A stretch of DNA of 64,000 nucleotides from Halomonas salipaludis (GTDB lineage: Bacteria; Pseudomonadota; Gammaproteobacteria; Pseudomonadales; Halomonadaceae): NCBI RefSeq assembly GCF_002286975.1, contig NZ_NSKB01000005.1:248001-312000 (forward strand), in the 5' to 3' direction. The notes under the pieces are model-generated. The model did no database searches, was not told where the DNA came from, and was given only the letters and a program-made list of their open reading frames with translations. This document shows, piece by piece, positions 24,743 through 34,240 of this stretch. Made by a program: the position numbers and the translations under genes. Each line of letters opens with the position of its first letter. The first letter of the stretch is position 1.

Positions 24743-25071
24743 GGATCAACTCCATAATAAAAAAACGCTGGCAACAGAGTATTCGGTTGCGTGGCCGATT
24801 TTAATTCCACTCGCAGAAAAAGATATTTCCAAAAACACCAATAAACAGATGTGTGCATTATTTGTCCTTATGGAATTATGTTTCCCAATATCAACTATTA
24901 ACAGGATATATGTCGAGGAGTAGTCTGCCTGTGAGCCGTTTCGGTGGTAACCATTTAGTTGAAATGCTCTGTTTGCAGAAAAGTGACGGCCTCATCCTCG
25001 TGTAGGAAGCACTCCCGTGCTTTATGAGGCGATAAATCACTAAGCTATCTCAATTAACATAGGCTATATAC
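24743..25071. other. AT-rich intergenic stretch
   Basis: A 329-base AT-rich gap. A 60-codon frame at 24741-24923 has no recognisable motif or ribosome site and I do not accept it. The last ~60 bases probably hold the promoter of the NmrA-like gene; I see no clear operator or hairpin. Confidence 0.35.
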
Positions 25072-26007
25072 ATGCCCATCAATGAAACACCCAGTGTTGG
25101 AAACATCCTTATCCTCGGAGCCGGTCAGCTCGGTATGCAAGTGATCAAGAACATGGCATCCAGGGTCAGCCCTGACACTGTCTGCGTCCTTGTAGAACCT
25201 GGCTTCACCACATCGCCGGGTAAGTACAAGGCAGAAGCGACGGAAGAGCTCGGTAAGCTTAGGGTAGAGATCTTACCCTTCGATCTTTCCGAAGGCACTG
25301 AGGCGAGCCTTGCCGAATTGTTTGCAGAATTTCATACGGTCATCTGCTGTACGGGTTTCGTGGCAGGAGCCGGCACACAGATGAAGATTACGCATGCGGT
25401 TTTAGCCGCTGGAGTCAATCGGTATTTCCCCTGGCAGTTCGGGGTCGATTACGACATCGTGGGAAAAGGAAGTGGCCAACCTGTATTTGACGAGCAATAC
25501 GAGGTGAGGAAGTTACTGCGCTCTCAGGAGACAACCGAATGGGTGATCGTCTCGACTGGAATGTTTACGAGCTTCCTGTTCGAGCCCGCCTTCGGTGTCG
25601 TTGACCTTGAAACCAACACTGTCCGAGCTCTCGGTAGCTGGGATACGCGTGTCACCGTCACGACACCCGAGGATATTGGCCGTCTGACGACCGAGATATA
25701 CCTTGAAGAGCCTCGCATCAGCAACGAAGTAGTCTTCGTGGCGGGAGACACACTCTCGTACGGGCAGCTGGCTACCATCGTCGAAGAGGGTACTGGGAAG
25801 GCTGTCACACGCGTTGAATTATCCCTTGAAGAGCTCAATAACCAGCTTTCACTTTATCCAGATGATGTCATGCTTCGCTACCGTACGGCATTTGCTCTCG
25901 GTTCAGGCATGTGGTGGGAGAAATCAAAGACCTATAATTATGAAAAAGGCCTTGAGACCATTGACGTCAAGACATGGCTCAATCGTCACTTGCGCGATAA
26001 GCGCTGA
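25072..26007 (+). CDS. NmrA/isoflavone-reductase-like NAD(P)-binding protein
   Basis: A 311-residue atypical short-chain dehydrogenase. ILILGAGQLGMQVIKNMA is the Rossmann motif, and FPWQFGVDYDIVGKGSG resembles the catalytic-loop region of fungal and bacterial aromatic alcohol (PCBER/IFR-like) reductases. The C-terminal LETIDVKTWLNRHL is typical. It may reduce an aromatic or unsaturated carbonyl, or act as a redox sensor like NmrA. It stands alone; its GC content is somewhat lower than its neighbours, suggesting possible acquisition. No regulator is directly adjacent. Confidence 0.75.
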   Translation: MPINETPSVGNILILGAGQLGMQVIKNMASRVSPDTVCVLVEPGFTTSPGKYKAEATEELGKLRVEILPFDLSEGTEASLAELFAEFHTVICCTGFVAGAGTQMKITHAVLAAGVNRYFPWQFGVDYDIVGKGSGQPVFDEQYEVRKLLRSQETTEWVIVSTGMFTSFLFEPAFGVVDLETNTVRALGSWDTRVTVTTPEDIGRLTTEIYLEEPRISNEVVFVAGDTLSYGQLATIVEEGTGKAVTRVELSLEELNNQLSLYPDDVMLRYRTAFALGSGMWWEKSKTYNYEKGLETIDVKTWLNRHLRDKR

Positions 26008-26100
26008 CAGTCACTTCGGCGCGATTGGTACGTTGCGGCAGCAGGGGCCATCCGTGGCCCCATGCAGCGCATAGCATGCCTTGCCGCAGCGTCATTGCTG

Positions 26101-26508
26101 CTACGCCAGGATCTCATTGAACTCCAGCACATTCCGGTCGGGGTCGCGAATAAAGCAGACGTTGCGGCGTCCGTGGCCCATCATGACCGGCCCCTCGGTG
26201 ATCTCGATCCCTTCGCGCGCCAGCCAATCCACCAGTTCGTTCATGTTCTCGACGATAAAGGCGGCGTGGGTGTAGCCGGGCCGCTTGATCGGTGCGTCCA
26301 GTAGCACATTGCCTTCCTCGGCGGTTACACCGTTGTAGATCAGGTGGATGCGCATGCCTGACGGGTGCACGAGCCCTGAGGCCTTGGCCTCGGGGGCATA
26401 CTCCTCCGGGTCGCGCAGGAAGCCTAGCTTGGCGTAGAAGGCCTCCGCGGTGGCGAGATCGGTGACGCGGATGCCGATATGGTCGAGGTGTAGCGTGTCG
26501 AAATTCAT
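26101..26508 (-). CDS. VOC-family (glyoxalase-fold) protein
   Basis: A 135-residue protein of the vicinal-oxygen-chelate fold: LDHIGIRVTDLATAEAFYAK opens the first beta-alpha-beta-beta-beta unit and YTHAAFIVENMNELVDWLAR the second. Possible metal ligands are His9, Glu and His in the two halves, ending with DPDRNVLEFNE. Relatives are glyoxalases, dioxygenases and resistance proteins; the substrate is unknown. It lies 29 bases after the glutathione S-transferase gene on the same strand, so a joint detoxification operon is likely, controlled by the divergent LysR at 27311. Confidence 0.85.
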   Translation of the reverse strand: MNFDTLHLDHIGIRVTDLATAEAFYAKLGFLRDPEEYAPEAKASGLVHPSGMRIHLIYNGVTAEEGNVLLDAPIKRPGYTHAAFIVENMNELVDWLAREGIEITEGPVMMGHGRRNVCFIRDPDRNVLEFNEILA

Positions 26509-26537
26509 GCTGATGACTCCTTGAAGATGTGGCCGGC

Positions 26538-27152
26538 TCAGACGTTGAGCCCGGCGCGGGTGCGTTGGAAGGGGATGAAGCCGGGAAGACCTTCAACCTG
26601 GCGCAGCCAGGCCAGGACTCTGGGGTAGCCGGTGAGATCGACGTTGCCCTCGGGGGCCCGCTCGACGTAGCTGTAGAGCGCGATGTCGGCGATGCTCGGC
26701 TCTGCCGTTGTGGCGATCCAGCGCTGGCTTTCCAGCGTCCGCTCCATCACGGCGAGCGTGGCGTGGGCGCGCTCGATCACCTCCTCGGGGCGGAAGGGCG
26801 CAGCGAATACGGTGATAAGCCGGGCGGCGCAGGCGCCATAGGCGATCTTGCCTGCCGCCACCGAGAGCCACCGCTGTACCTGCGCCTCGTCGGCGGGATC
26901 GGTCGGCAGCCAATGGGAAGGGCCAACCTTCCTCGCCACATAGACGAGAATCGCCAGCGAGTCGGCGATGATGATGCCGTTGTCGTCGAGCACCGGTACT
27001 TCACCGAAGGCGTTGAGCGTGAGAAATGCCGGTTGCTTGTGGGCGCCGGCCGCCAGATCGACCTCGATCAGTTCATGCTCGACTCCAGTGAGGGAGAGAA
27101 ACAGGGCGGCGCGATGGGCGTGCCCTGAGAGGGGGTAGTGGTAGAGCTTCAT
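26538..27152 (-). CDS. Glutathione S-transferase
   Basis: A 204-residue GST. The thioredoxin-like N-domain has [20 protein letters not shown] (Ser9 as likely catalytic residue), [20 protein letters not shown] (glutathione gamma-Glu binding through Asp-Ser) and then the helical C-domain with [12 protein letters not shown]. It should conjugate glutathione to electrophiles. First gene of a unit with the VOC protein. It is divergent from a LysR gene; an 8-bp inverted repeat at 27208-27237 lies in the shared promoter. Confidence 0.9.
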   Translation of the reverse strand: MKLYHYPLSGHAHRAALFLSLTGVEHELIEVDLAAGAHKQPAFLTLNAFGEVPVLDDNGIIIADSLAILVYVARKVGPSHWLPTDPADEAQVQRWLSVAAGKIAYGACAARLITVFAAPFRPEEVIERAHATLAVMERTLESQRWIATTAEPSIADIALYSYVERAPEGNVDLTGYPRVLAWLRQVEGLPGFIPFQRTRAGLNV

Positions 27153-27207
27153 GGGGATTGTCCTCGGGGAGATGGTGTTTCACTTTCTTTCGCATTCTGG
27201 CTTTTGC

Positions 27208-27237
27208 ATTCTCTCTCTCGCTTCAAAGTGAGAGAAT
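27208..27237. promoter_or_regulatory. Inverted repeat in GST/LysR divergent promoter
   Basis: ATTCTCTC (27208-27215) is exactly inverted as GAGAGAAT (27230-27237), spacer 14 bases. It is centred between the GST start and the LysR start and fits a LysR-type site. Confidence 0.5.
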
Positions 27238-27310
27238 CCGTCAAAATCGCACTTCATCATTGCGATAACTGATAGTAATGTTCAGTGGCGGGCGAGGGAG
27301 AGGAGGCGCG

Positions 27311-28189
27311 ATGGACAGGCTACGAACGCTCAGGACCTTCATCTGCGTTGCGGAACAATCGAGCTTCGCCGAAGCGGGGCGGAGGTTGGGGATGTCGCCC
27401 ACCACCGTGACGCGGACGATCGCGGCGCTGGAGTCGAGCCTTGGCGTTCAGCTGTTGAGGCGCACCACGCGCAGCGTGCGGCTAACCGAGGAGGGCGCGC
27501 TGTTCCTGGAGCGATGCCGGGCAGGGCTCGCCGAGATCGACGGCGCAGTGGACAGCGTGCGGGGCGCCCGGTCTGCACCGCGCGGCACCCTGACGGTGAC
27601 GGCTCCAGTGATGTTCGGCCGGCTGCACGTGTTGCCGGTGGTAGTTGGGCTGATGCGGCAGTATCCCGAGCTTCAGGTCAGGCTGCTGTTGCTGGATCGG
27701 GTGGTGAGCCTGGTCGAAGAGGGCATCGATGTCGCCGTGCGCATCGCCGAGCTGCCGGATAGCTCGCTGCACATGCTGAACGTCGGCCAGGTACGGCGGG
27801 TGATGAGCGCGAGCCCGAGCTATCTCGCCGCACGGGGCAGGCCTGCTTCACTGGCCGATTTGCGTGATCATGACCTGATTCGGGTCGAGGATGAGATTGG
27901 CCCACATCGTGGGTGGGGGCTCGATGAGGTACGGCGCCCCGCCAGGTTGACGGTCAACCATATGGACGCGGCCATTGCCGCGGCGGTCGCCGGGCTCGGC
28001 GTGGTACGCACGCTCTCTTACCAGGTCGCCGAGGATGTCGCGGCGGGGCGGCTCGAGCATGTCCTGAATGACGATGCCGCCCCGGCGCTGCCGATTTCCT
28101 TGCTATTTCAGAGCGGCCGCCGGGACCACCCCAACGTGCGCGCCTTCATCGATGCCGCCAAGCAGCACCTGCAGGGGGTATCGCTGTAG
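27311..28189 (+). CDS. LysR-family transcriptional regulator
   Basis: From ATG 27311, preceded by a strong GAGAGGAGG site, the protein has 292 residues. RLRTLRTFICVAEQSSFAEA and SPTTVTRTIAALESSLGVQL make up the winged helix; the effector domain contains VAVRIAELPDSSLHML. It likely regulates the divergent GST and VOC genes, and itself, through the repeat at 27208-27237. The longer frame from 27278 only adds a Gly/Arg-rich stretch without homology. Confidence 0.9.
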   Translation: MDRLRTLRTFICVAEQSSFAEAGRRLGMSPTTVTRTIAALESSLGVQLLRRTTRSVRLTEEGALFLERCRAGLAEIDGAVDSVRGARSAPRGTLTVTAPVMFGRLHVLPVVVGLMRQYPELQVRLLLLDRVVSLVEEGIDVAVRIAELPDSSLHMLNVGQVRRVMSASPSYLAARGRPASLADLRDHDLIRVEDEIGPHRGWGLDEVRRPARLTVNHMDAAIAAAVAGLGVVRTLSYQVAEDVAAGRLEHVLNDDAAPALPISLLFQSGRRDHPNVRAFIDAAKQHLQGVSL

Positions 28190-28194
28190 CCTAT

Positions 28195-28797
28195 TCACGC
28201 CTGATCCATTTCCGGCTCGCCCCGGTGTTGTACCAGTGGTATCACACCGGCCCAGACCGGCCAGCCATAGTCTTCGTCGTCATCCACCGGTGGTCCGTTG
28301 CGGACCTTGGCTGATGCCTCTTCGATGGGCAGACGCACCAGGCCGGTAGCTTTCAGTTCCTTGCCGTTGATGGGGCGCAGCTGTGGCCAGCGTCCGGGGC
28401 TGATCTTGTCGAGAAAACGCTCCAACTGACGGGTTTTTTCGGCGGGGTCGGTGACCGGTTCCGGTGTGCCAAACAGGGTGACCGAACGATAGTTCAGCGA
28501 GTGGTGGAACGCCGAACGGGCCATGACCAGGCCGTCTACATGGCAGATGTTGATGCTCACCGGTCGGGCCGGTGTGTCGGCCACATTGCGCGTCGAGGCA
28601 AGGCCGTGCCAGTAGAGCCAGCGGCCCTCCCGCCAGTGAGCGGTTGGGGTGACCAGTGGTGTCGCATTAGGCAGGATCTGGGCAACATGGCAGATCAGTG
28701 CATCATCGATGATGGCGTGCACGGTGGCCTCATCGTACACGGCGCGCTTGGCACCACGGACGACGCGGGTCTGATCGGTTGGGGTCAACTGGGTCAT
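28195..28797 (-). CDS. Pyridoxamine 5'-phosphate oxidase-like protein
   Basis: About 200 residues with the FMN-binding split-barrel fold: KRAVYDEATVHAIIDDALIC, LVTPTAHWREGRWLYWHG and HHSLNYRSVTLFGTPEPVTD match the Nim/PNPOx-like group. These bind FMN or haem and may act as nitroreductase-like or flavin-reductase proteins. ATG 28797 has CAGGAG upstream; the longer frame to 28827 lacks one. Convergent with the LysR gene (5-base gap). Upstream lies only an MFS relic, so no partner can be assigned. Confidence 0.82.
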   Translation of the reverse strand: MTQLTPTDQTRVVRGAKRAVYDEATVHAIIDDALICHVAQILPNATPLVTPTAHWREGRWLYWHGLASTRNVADTPARPVSINICHVDGLVMARSAFHHSLNYRSVTLFGTPEPVTDPAEKTRQLERFLDKISPGRWPQLRPINGKELKATGLVRLPIEEASAKVRNGPPVDDDEDYGWPVWAGVIPLVQHRGEPEMDQA

Positions 28798-28974
28798 GGG
28801 AACTCCTGTGCGAAGACGAGTGAACACTCAGGGGGCTGATGTTCAGCGTGATGCACACAGGTTAGAGCGATATGGCCCGGTGGAGCATAGCCAGAATGCC
28901 TAAAAATGACCGGTCCAGTGAACGTCTCATGAGGAGCCGGCGAAGACTCCACGATGCCTGCACTGCACTGATGA

Positions 28975-29214
28975 TATTTCTCGCAACTGGCCCTGGCGAT
29001 ACAGAACCTGGCTAGGGGCGCGTTCGCCGTGGTGGCAGGAGGCTTGGCCGACCGTTACGGTCAGCTGCGGGTGCTGCTGGGCGGTTGGTTCTATGAATTG
29101 CAGGGCCACTACGACGGTATGTGGATTGCGGGCATCCTGTTCGGCGCCATGGCGGTGGCACTTCACTGGCCGATTCGTGAAAGCGATGAACGCCAGCGCC
29201 TGCAGGCGGCCTGA
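28975..29214 (+). pseudogene. MFS transporter relic, ends joined
   Basis: The plus frame reads LALAIQNLARGAFAVVAGGL then ADRYGQLRVLLGG, a helix and conserved loop from the N-terminal half of a major-facilitator transporter. It passes directly into FYELQGHYDGMWIAGILFGA with MAVALHWPIRE and a stop at 29212-29214, which is a C-terminal helix of the same type. About ten helices between are missing, and the start is gone. Confidence 0.65.
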
Positions 29215-29232
29215 TGGACCGGCTCGCCGTGC

Positions 29233-30708
29233 TTATGCTGGATTGCGGGCCTGAGCGTTCAGTGACTGTTGTAGGAGTTCCATCGCCCGTTGCTGATAGT
29301 CGATGTCGCGGGCGGAAAAGCCCAGCAGAAAACCGCGATGTCGTGCCTGGCCTTCAGCCCAGTAGTGGCGGGCCAGGGTGTCCAGCTGCAGATGGTACGT
29401 TTCTGCCCGCTGGGCCCACTGCACATCGTCGAGAGGGCAGTCGTGGTCCAGTTCCGCGATCAGGTGCATACCGCTGCGACAGGGCCAGGGGGTGAGGGGC
29501 AGCCCGGCGCGGTGCAGCATTTCCAGAGACTGATCCCGGCGGTCCAGATACAGGCGGCGCATGCGTCGCAGATGGCTGGCGAATTCGCCACTGTCGATAA
29601 AGTGATGCAAGGCGGGTTGCAATGGCAGGGCCGCCGCTTGGCCGAGCGTCTTCTGGGTGGCGCGCAAGGGCTCGATCAGGGCTGGGGGCGCCACGATATA
29701 GCCCAGACGCAGGCTGCGAAACAGGCTCTTGGAAAAGCTGCCCAGGAGAATGCTGTGTCCGGTTTCATCGGCCGCGCTCAAAGGGGCCTGCGGTCGGCCT
29801 TCGTAGATGAATTCACTGTCATAATCGTCTTCGATCAGCCACAGAGAGTCGCCGTTTCGGCTGCGTGCGGCCAGGTGATCCAGCCATTGCTGTCGGCGGC
29901 GTGCACTCATCATGTGGCCCAGTGGGTATTGCCGGGCGGGTGTGACCAGAGCTGCCAGGCTGGCTGTGGATTGTGACGGATCCTCCGGGGCGTTGGGTAT
30001 CTGTGCACCCTCGCTGTCCACGTTCAACGGCTTGGGCGTTAGTCCCAGGCCACGCAGGCCGTTGAGCACCGGCGGGTAGCAGGGGGTTTCGAGCCACACC
30101 GATGAGCGCTCGGGATGCAATCGGCGCAGGGTATTGAGCACTAGCGTCAGGGCATCCCGATTGCCGGCCGTAATCAGGATATGTTCGGGGGCACAACGCA
30201 GGCCGCGCAACGAGTACAGCATGTCGGCGACCGCCGAGCGCAGGGGTGGGTAGCCGCCGGGCAGTGTGCCTTCCATCAACTCGAGTGAGGGGCTCAACCA
30301 ACTCTGGCGCAGACAGCGGCGCCAAGCCTGATTCGGAAAGTCCGCCACCGCAGCACCGGATTCAAAACGAATGATGTCGCGACCAGAGTCCCTGGCGGAT
30401 ATGTGCGTCGGTAGGCTGGCAGCATCTGGCGCTGCTGACAGCGGCAGGTGCTCGGCGACGAACAATCCCCGGCGCGGGGCCGACACCAGATAGCCTTCGG
30501 CCAGCAGGCTGTCCAGAGCGGTCTGGGTCGTCATCCGTGAGACGCCAAGCTCCGCTGCCAGCCGCCGGGAGGAGGACAGTCTGGCACCGATGGGCAGACG
30601 CCTCGACTCGATCAGCAGGCGGATTTGCTCATGGATCTGTCGGTGTGCTGGCACGCCGGAATCTGGCTCCAGGCTGATCGACAGGCTGGCCGCGTTGTGG
30701 TTTGACAT
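29233..30708 (-). CDS. MocR-family GntR regulator with aminotransferase domain
   Basis: A 491-residue chimeric regulator. The GntR winged helix is at the N-terminus (AHRQIHEQIRLLIESRRLPI, RRLAAELGVSRMTTQTALDS). A type-I PLP fold follows, with WLIEDDYDSEFIYEGRP and the PLP lysine in LLGSFSKSLFRSLRLGY. Such proteins sense PLP or amino acids and activate a divergent gene. Here the divergent gene is the RidA homologue at 30954, a sensible partner because RidA removes reactive imines made by PLP enzymes. ATG 30708 follows AAGGACACC; the frame upstream is not conserved. Confidence 0.9.
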   Translation of the reverse strand: MSNHNAASLSISLEPDSGVPAHRQIHEQIRLLIESRRLPIGARLSSSRRLAAELGVSRMTTQTALDSLLAEGYLVSAPRRGLFVAEHLPLSAAPDAASLPTHISARDSGRDIIRFESGAAVADFPNQAWRRCLRQSWLSPSLELMEGTLPGGYPPLRSAVADMLYSLRGLRCAPEHILITAGNRDALTLVLNTLRRLHPERSSVWLETPCYPPVLNGLRGLGLTPKPLNVDSEGAQIPNAPEDPSQSTASLAALVTPARQYPLGHMMSARRRQQWLDHLAARSRNGDSLWLIEDDYDSEFIYEGRPQAPLSAADETGHSILLGSFSKSLFRSLRLGYIVAPPALIEPLRATQKTLGQAAALPLQPALHHFIDSGEFASHLRRMRRLYLDRRDQSLEMLHRAGLPLTPWPCRSGMHLIAELDHDCPLDDVQWAQRAETYHLQLDTLARHYWAEGQARHRGFLLGFSARDIDYQQRAMELLQQSLNAQARNPA

Positions 30709-30953
30709 GGTGTCCTTGTCTGCCCTTTGGAATCCGCCATGGCGTTGCCGCAGCGACGGCTGACCGTACATGATCGCACAGGCCTGCAAGACTTTGCCGT
30801 ATCAGCTTCTGGCATCATCAACAGCGGAGCAAGGCCCGAGTGCAGCAGTCGATTGTCCATGAGCATGGATAGAGATGGCATATTTTGCGTCTTCTGCCCC
30901 GGCTGATGGTGCCCTAGCATCGGTCGCCATCCACTACGCAAGAGGAAGCATCG

Positions 30954-31355
30954 ATGAGCAAGCGCGAGTTCTTTGTGACGCCTGGCTACGGGGAGAAGGC
31001 GCTGGATCTGCTGTATTACTCGCAAGCCGTGAAGGTCGACAACCGGGTGGAGACATCCGGGCAGGGCGGTTGGAACGATGACTTCGAGATCCCTGAATCG
31101 CTGGTTGAGGAGATCGAGCAGGCGTTCCGTAACGTTGAGCGAACGCTCAAGACCGCCGGTGCCGGCTGGGAGCACGTCATCCACGTCAACTCTTACCACG
31201 TTGGTGGCTTTCCGCCGGAAGTGAACGAGACGATGTCGCGGCTCTACCGACACTACATGCCCGGCCATGCACCGATCTGGACGCAGACGGGTGTCGAGGC
31301 GCTGGGGCTGCCAACGATGCGGGTCGAGATTCGTGTGACAGCGATCGTTGCCTGA
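30954..31355 (+). CDS. RidA-family protein
   Basis: A 133-residue YjgF/RidA-type protein. SQAVKVDNRVETSGQGGWND is the strand with the usual IxxSGQ pattern, and HVIHVNSYHVGGF plus a C-terminal PTMRVEIRVTAIVA (Arg that binds the carboxylate of the imine) close the active-site cleft. It likely deaminates enamine/imine intermediates, or belongs to a related deacetylase-like subgroup. AAGAGGAAGC precedes ATG 30954. It is divergent from the MocR gene and probably under its control. Confidence 0.87.
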   Translation: MSKREFFVTPGYGEKALDLLYYSQAVKVDNRVETSGQGGWNDDFEIPESLVEEIEQAFRNVERTLKTAGAGWEHVIHVNSYHVGGFPPEVNETMSRLYRHYMPGHAPIWTQTGVEALGLPTMRVEIRVTAIVA

Positions 31356-31394
31356 CCTGCCGCAGGGTGACTCGTGGCTGCGGTGGGCTGCCGG

Positions 31395-32294
31395 CTAGTC
31401 GTTGAAGGTGGCCAGTAACCACTCGATGAAGACCTTCAGCCGGGCGGTCTGGTGTCGGTTGGGCGGATAGAGAATATGGAACGGCATGCCCGGCCGAGAC
31501 CACTCGCCCAGCACCGGCACCAATTCGCCAGTGTCGAGGTACGGCTGCACGCAGCGGCGAAAATGCTGCCCAACGCCGAGCCCGGCGAGCAGCATCGCCA
31601 TCAGGCCGTTGCCATCGTTGGCGGCATAGTCGCTATGGGCCATCTCGAATCGCTCGTTCTCCTTCTCGAAGAGTAGCGGTATCGGCTTGCCCGTCGCGGC
31701 GATGAAATAGCCAAGTCGCGTGTGGCCTGTGTCGAGTTCCTTGGGATGCGCTGGCACGCCATGTCGTTCGAGATAACCGGGTGCTGCGCAGGTCACGTAA
31801 TCCAGGTCGTTGAGCTGGCGCCCGACCATCGACAGTTCGTCGAGCCGGCCTGCGCGAATAACGCAATCCACGCCTTCACCGACGAGGTTTACTGCCCGGT
31901 CGCTGACGCCCAGCGCCACGCTGATGTCGGGATATGCTCGCTGGAAGCCAGCCATGGCGGGGATCAACAGGCTGGTGGCGAAGGCGGAGGGCGCATCGAT
32001 ACGCAAGTGTCCGCTGGGTGTTAGTCCGTTGCTGCGGATATCGCTGTCCAGCGAGTCCACTTCAGCCACCAGCCGCGCTGCATGCTGATAATATGCCAGC
32101 CCATCTGACGTTGCCGTTACCTTGCGCGTCGTGCGGTTCAGCAGTTTGATGCCGAGATGGCTCTCCAGATCGGACACCAGCTTGCTCAAGGTCGAGCGTG
32201 GCAGCGTCAGAGAATCCGCCGCTTGCTTGAAAGAGCCCGTTTCGGTGACGCGGACGAACGCCCGCATAGCGAGTAGTTGGTTCAATGTCATCAT
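31395..32294 (-). CDS. LysR-family transcriptional regulator
   Basis: A 299-residue LysR protein. LLAMRAFVRVTETGSFKQAA and LPRSTLSKLVSDLESHLGIK form the winged helix; the effector domain starts near residue 90 (GHLRIDAPSAFATSLL). It is convergent with RidA (40-base gap) and no oxidoreductase is directly divergent, so its target is unclear; the GNAT gene downstream of the divergent region is a candidate. ATG 32294 and 32291 are both possible. Confidence 0.88.
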   Translation of the reverse strand: MMTLNQLLAMRAFVRVTETGSFKQAADSLTLPRSTLSKLVSDLESHLGIKLLNRTTRKVTATSDGLAYYQHAARLVAEVDSLDSDIRSNGLTPSGHLRIDAPSAFATSLLIPAMAGFQRAYPDISVALGVSDRAVNLVGEGVDCVIRAGRLDELSMVGRQLNDLDYVTCAAPGYLERHGVPAHPKELDTGHTRLGYFIAATGKPIPLLFEKENERFEMAHSDYAANDGNGLMAMLLAGLGVGQHFRRCVQPYLDTGELVPVLGEWSRPGMPFHILYPPNRHQTARLKVFIEWLLATFND

Positions 32295-32481
32295 CCTGCT
32301 GATATGGGCGGGCGTGCGTTGGGTGAGTTCGAGCCTTTGGCATGGGCAGCGGCGTGGCTGGAAAGGCGTCGCCCTGGCCAGTTATCGTATCAGGTTCAGG
32401 CGCCTGCTCGAGCGCAACTGTCAGGTCGGAGGTCCAGCATTGACGTCACCGCAGTCGCACCTAGCGACTTTTCCTTTGCTG

Positions 32482-33000
32482 TTGCATGAGGGGCGTGCCT
32501 CGCTTCGCCCCGAAACACCCCATGACGCCAGCGTCATCGAGGCGGTTACCGTAGCGGCATTCCGCGCGGCGCCGCATAGCGATCATACCGAGCAGCATAT
32601 CGTCAGAGCGCTGCGCGCGGCGGGGGCACTCAGCGTGTCGCTGGTCGCCGAGTGTGACGACGAGGTGGTGGGGTATGTGGCGGCGTCGCCGGTGGTCATC
32701 TCGGATGGCGCACCTGATTGGTTCGGGCTCGGGCCGGTGTCGGTGCTGCCGGGGTGGCAGGGTAGGGGAGTCGGCTCGGCGCTGGTGGAGGCGTGCCTGG
32801 CACGCCTGCAAGGGCGTGGTGCCCAGGGCTGCGTGGTGCTGGGTGAGCCGGGCTACTACACGCGCTTCGGTTTTCGAGTCGTGCCGGGGCTGGTGCTGCC
32901 GGGCGTGCCGCCGGAGTACTTCACGGCCCTCGCTTGGGGCGACGACTTCCCCCAGGGCGAAGTCTCCTACCATCCGGCCTTTGCGGCCACGGCCGGATGA
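32482..33000 (+). CDS. GNAT-family N-acetyltransferase (YhbS-like)
   Basis: About 172 residues. ASLRPETPHDASVIEAVTVA, FGLGPVSVLPGWQGRGVGSA (the acetyl-CoA Q-x-x-G-x-G loop) and VVLGEPGYYTRFGFRVVPGL are the pattern of YhbS-like acetyltransferases, ending in YHPAF. No ATG lies in frame near the true start: TTG 32482 or 32476 are the likely starts, because the frame upstream overlaps the LysR gene region and lacks homology. Substrate unknown. Confidence 0.75.
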   Translation: MHEGRASLRPETPHDASVIEAVTVAAFRAAPHSDHTEQHIVRALRAAGALSVSLVAECDDEVVGYVAASPVVISDGAPDWFGLGPVSVLPGWQGRGVGSALVEACLARLQGRGAQGCVVLGEPGYYTRFGFRVVPGLVLPGVPPEYFTALAWGDDFPQGEVSYHPAFAATAG

Positions 33001-33080
33001 TCGCTGCTGACCGGTGAACGAGCTTGCTCTTGCGGTAACGCATGCCCTGTATGGGTAGAACACAGAAGGTTACGTCTTGC

Positions 33081-33545
33081 ATGACACTCTCCGACCGCAC
33101 CAACTGCCCCTGCGGCAGTGCTAGTCCGCTCGCCGGCTGCTGTGGGCGCTATCACGCCGGCGAGCCGGCGCCGACCCCCGAGGCACTGATGCGCTCGCGC
33201 TACAGCGCCTTCGTTCTCGAGCTTGCCGATTACCTGCTGGCGACCTGGCACCCGAGCACCCGGCCATCGAACCTGGAGCCGGACCCTGCGACGCTCTGGA
33301 AGCGTCTCGAGGTGCTCGAGAGCGGCGAGAAGAGCGAGCGGGGATGGGTGCATTTCCGCGCCACCTTCCGCGAGGGGCGGCGCTGGTCGATGCTGGAGGA
33401 GTCGTCGCGCTTCGTGCGCGAGGCGGGGCGCTGGTTCTATCTCGATGGCAACCCCGTCGTCCATCGGCTCAAGCCCGGCCGCAACTCCCCCTGCCCGTGC
33501 GGCAGTGGCCGCAAGTTCAAGGCCTGCTGTGGTGCCTCGCATTGA
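33081..33545 (+). CDS. YchJ-family SEC-C zinc protein
   Basis: A 154-residue UPF0225/YchJ protein. An N-terminal SEC-C-like zinc motif, [18 protein letters not shown], is followed by the NTF2-like core ([20 protein letters not shown]) and a C-terminal SEC-C zinc motif, [17 protein letters not shown]. It is cytoplasmic; function is not established, although SEC-C motifs often bind ribosome or SecB-type partners. ATG 33081 starts the conserved region. It follows the GNAT gene at a distance of 80 bases and may be cotranscribed with it. Confidence 0.88.
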   Translation: MTLSDRTNCPCGSASPLAGCCGRYHAGEPAPTPEALMRSRYSAFVLELADYLLATWHPSTRPSNLEPDPATLWKRLEVLESGEKSERGWVHFRATFREGRRWSMLEESSRFVREAGRWFYLDGNPVVHRLKPGRNSPCPCGSGRKFKACCGASH

Positions 33546-33562
33546 CCGCGCAGGTGCCCGGC

Positions 33563-34234
33563 TCAGCCGTGTGGCATGAGCCGCGCGACCACGGCGATTG
33601 CGGCTGCGAGTAGCGGCACCCAGGCGCCCGGCGCCTCCAGCAACTGCAGGGTGGCGGCGCTGATCAGGCACCACAGGAGGGGGATGATCAGCAGTGCCCA
33701 GCCGCGCCGCGCTGATCGGGCCAGCGCCGCTAGGCCGAGCGTGGCGATGGCCAGCGGGTCGGGAGTTAGCCCTACCACCTCGGCACTGGCCAGGCCGTGG
33801 TCGTTCAGCAGGGCGGTGAGGGGATGCAGGAAAACGGCATAGGCCACGAGCCCCAGGCCAAAGGTACGTGGTGTCAGCCGCTGCGGTGATAGCACCAGCC
33901 CGCCGCGCCACTGGCTCAGGACGAGCAACAGCAGCGCCTGGAGCACGAAGAGCGGCACCACGTAGCGGATGCCCCAGTTGATGGGGACGTAGCGCTGCCA
34001 CAGGAAGGCCCAGGCGACGAAAAGCCATCCCGTCGCCAGCAGAGGAACGACAAGACGTAGCGGCCCGGCCCTGGGTTGCCATAGCGCCAGGAGCAGGCCG
34101 ACGCCCAGAGTCAGCGCTAGCAGTTGGGCCGGCCAAAGCGCCTGGTTGTGCAGCACGAAGAGGCGCTCGTAGACGTGCAGCGAGAACATCAGGAAGTCCG
34201 CAGGATGGTAGCTCCACCACTCGCTCATCGGCAT
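33563..34234 (-). CDS. DUF6064-type membrane protein
   Basis: A 223-residue inner-membrane protein with about six hydrophobic helices. SEWWSYHPADFLMFSLHVYE at the N-terminus and WGIRYVVPLFVLQALLLL in the middle resemble the DUF6064 family, which has no known function. It starts 6 bases after the stop of the Tat-type aldo/keto reductase on the same strand, so the two form an operon. It might anchor or supply electrons to the exported reductase; this is only a suggestion from position. Confidence 0.7.
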   Translation of the reverse strand: MPMSEWWSYHPADFLMFSLHVYERLFVLHNQALWPAQLLALTLGVGLLLALWQPRAGPLRLVVPLLATGWLFVAWAFLWQRYVPINWGIRYVVPLFVLQALLLLVLSQWRGGLVLSPQRLTPRTFGLGLVAYAVFLHPLTALLNDHGLASAEVVGLTPDPLAIATLGLAALARSARRGWALLIIPLLWCLISAATLQLLEAPGAWVPLLAAAIAVVARLMPHG

Positions 34235-34240
34235 GGCGCG

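Noticed and set aside
24741-24923. 60-codon plus-strand frame in an AT-rich gap
   Set aside because: Random-looking composition and no ribosome site; it overlaps the start of the aldo/keto reductase relic on the other strand.
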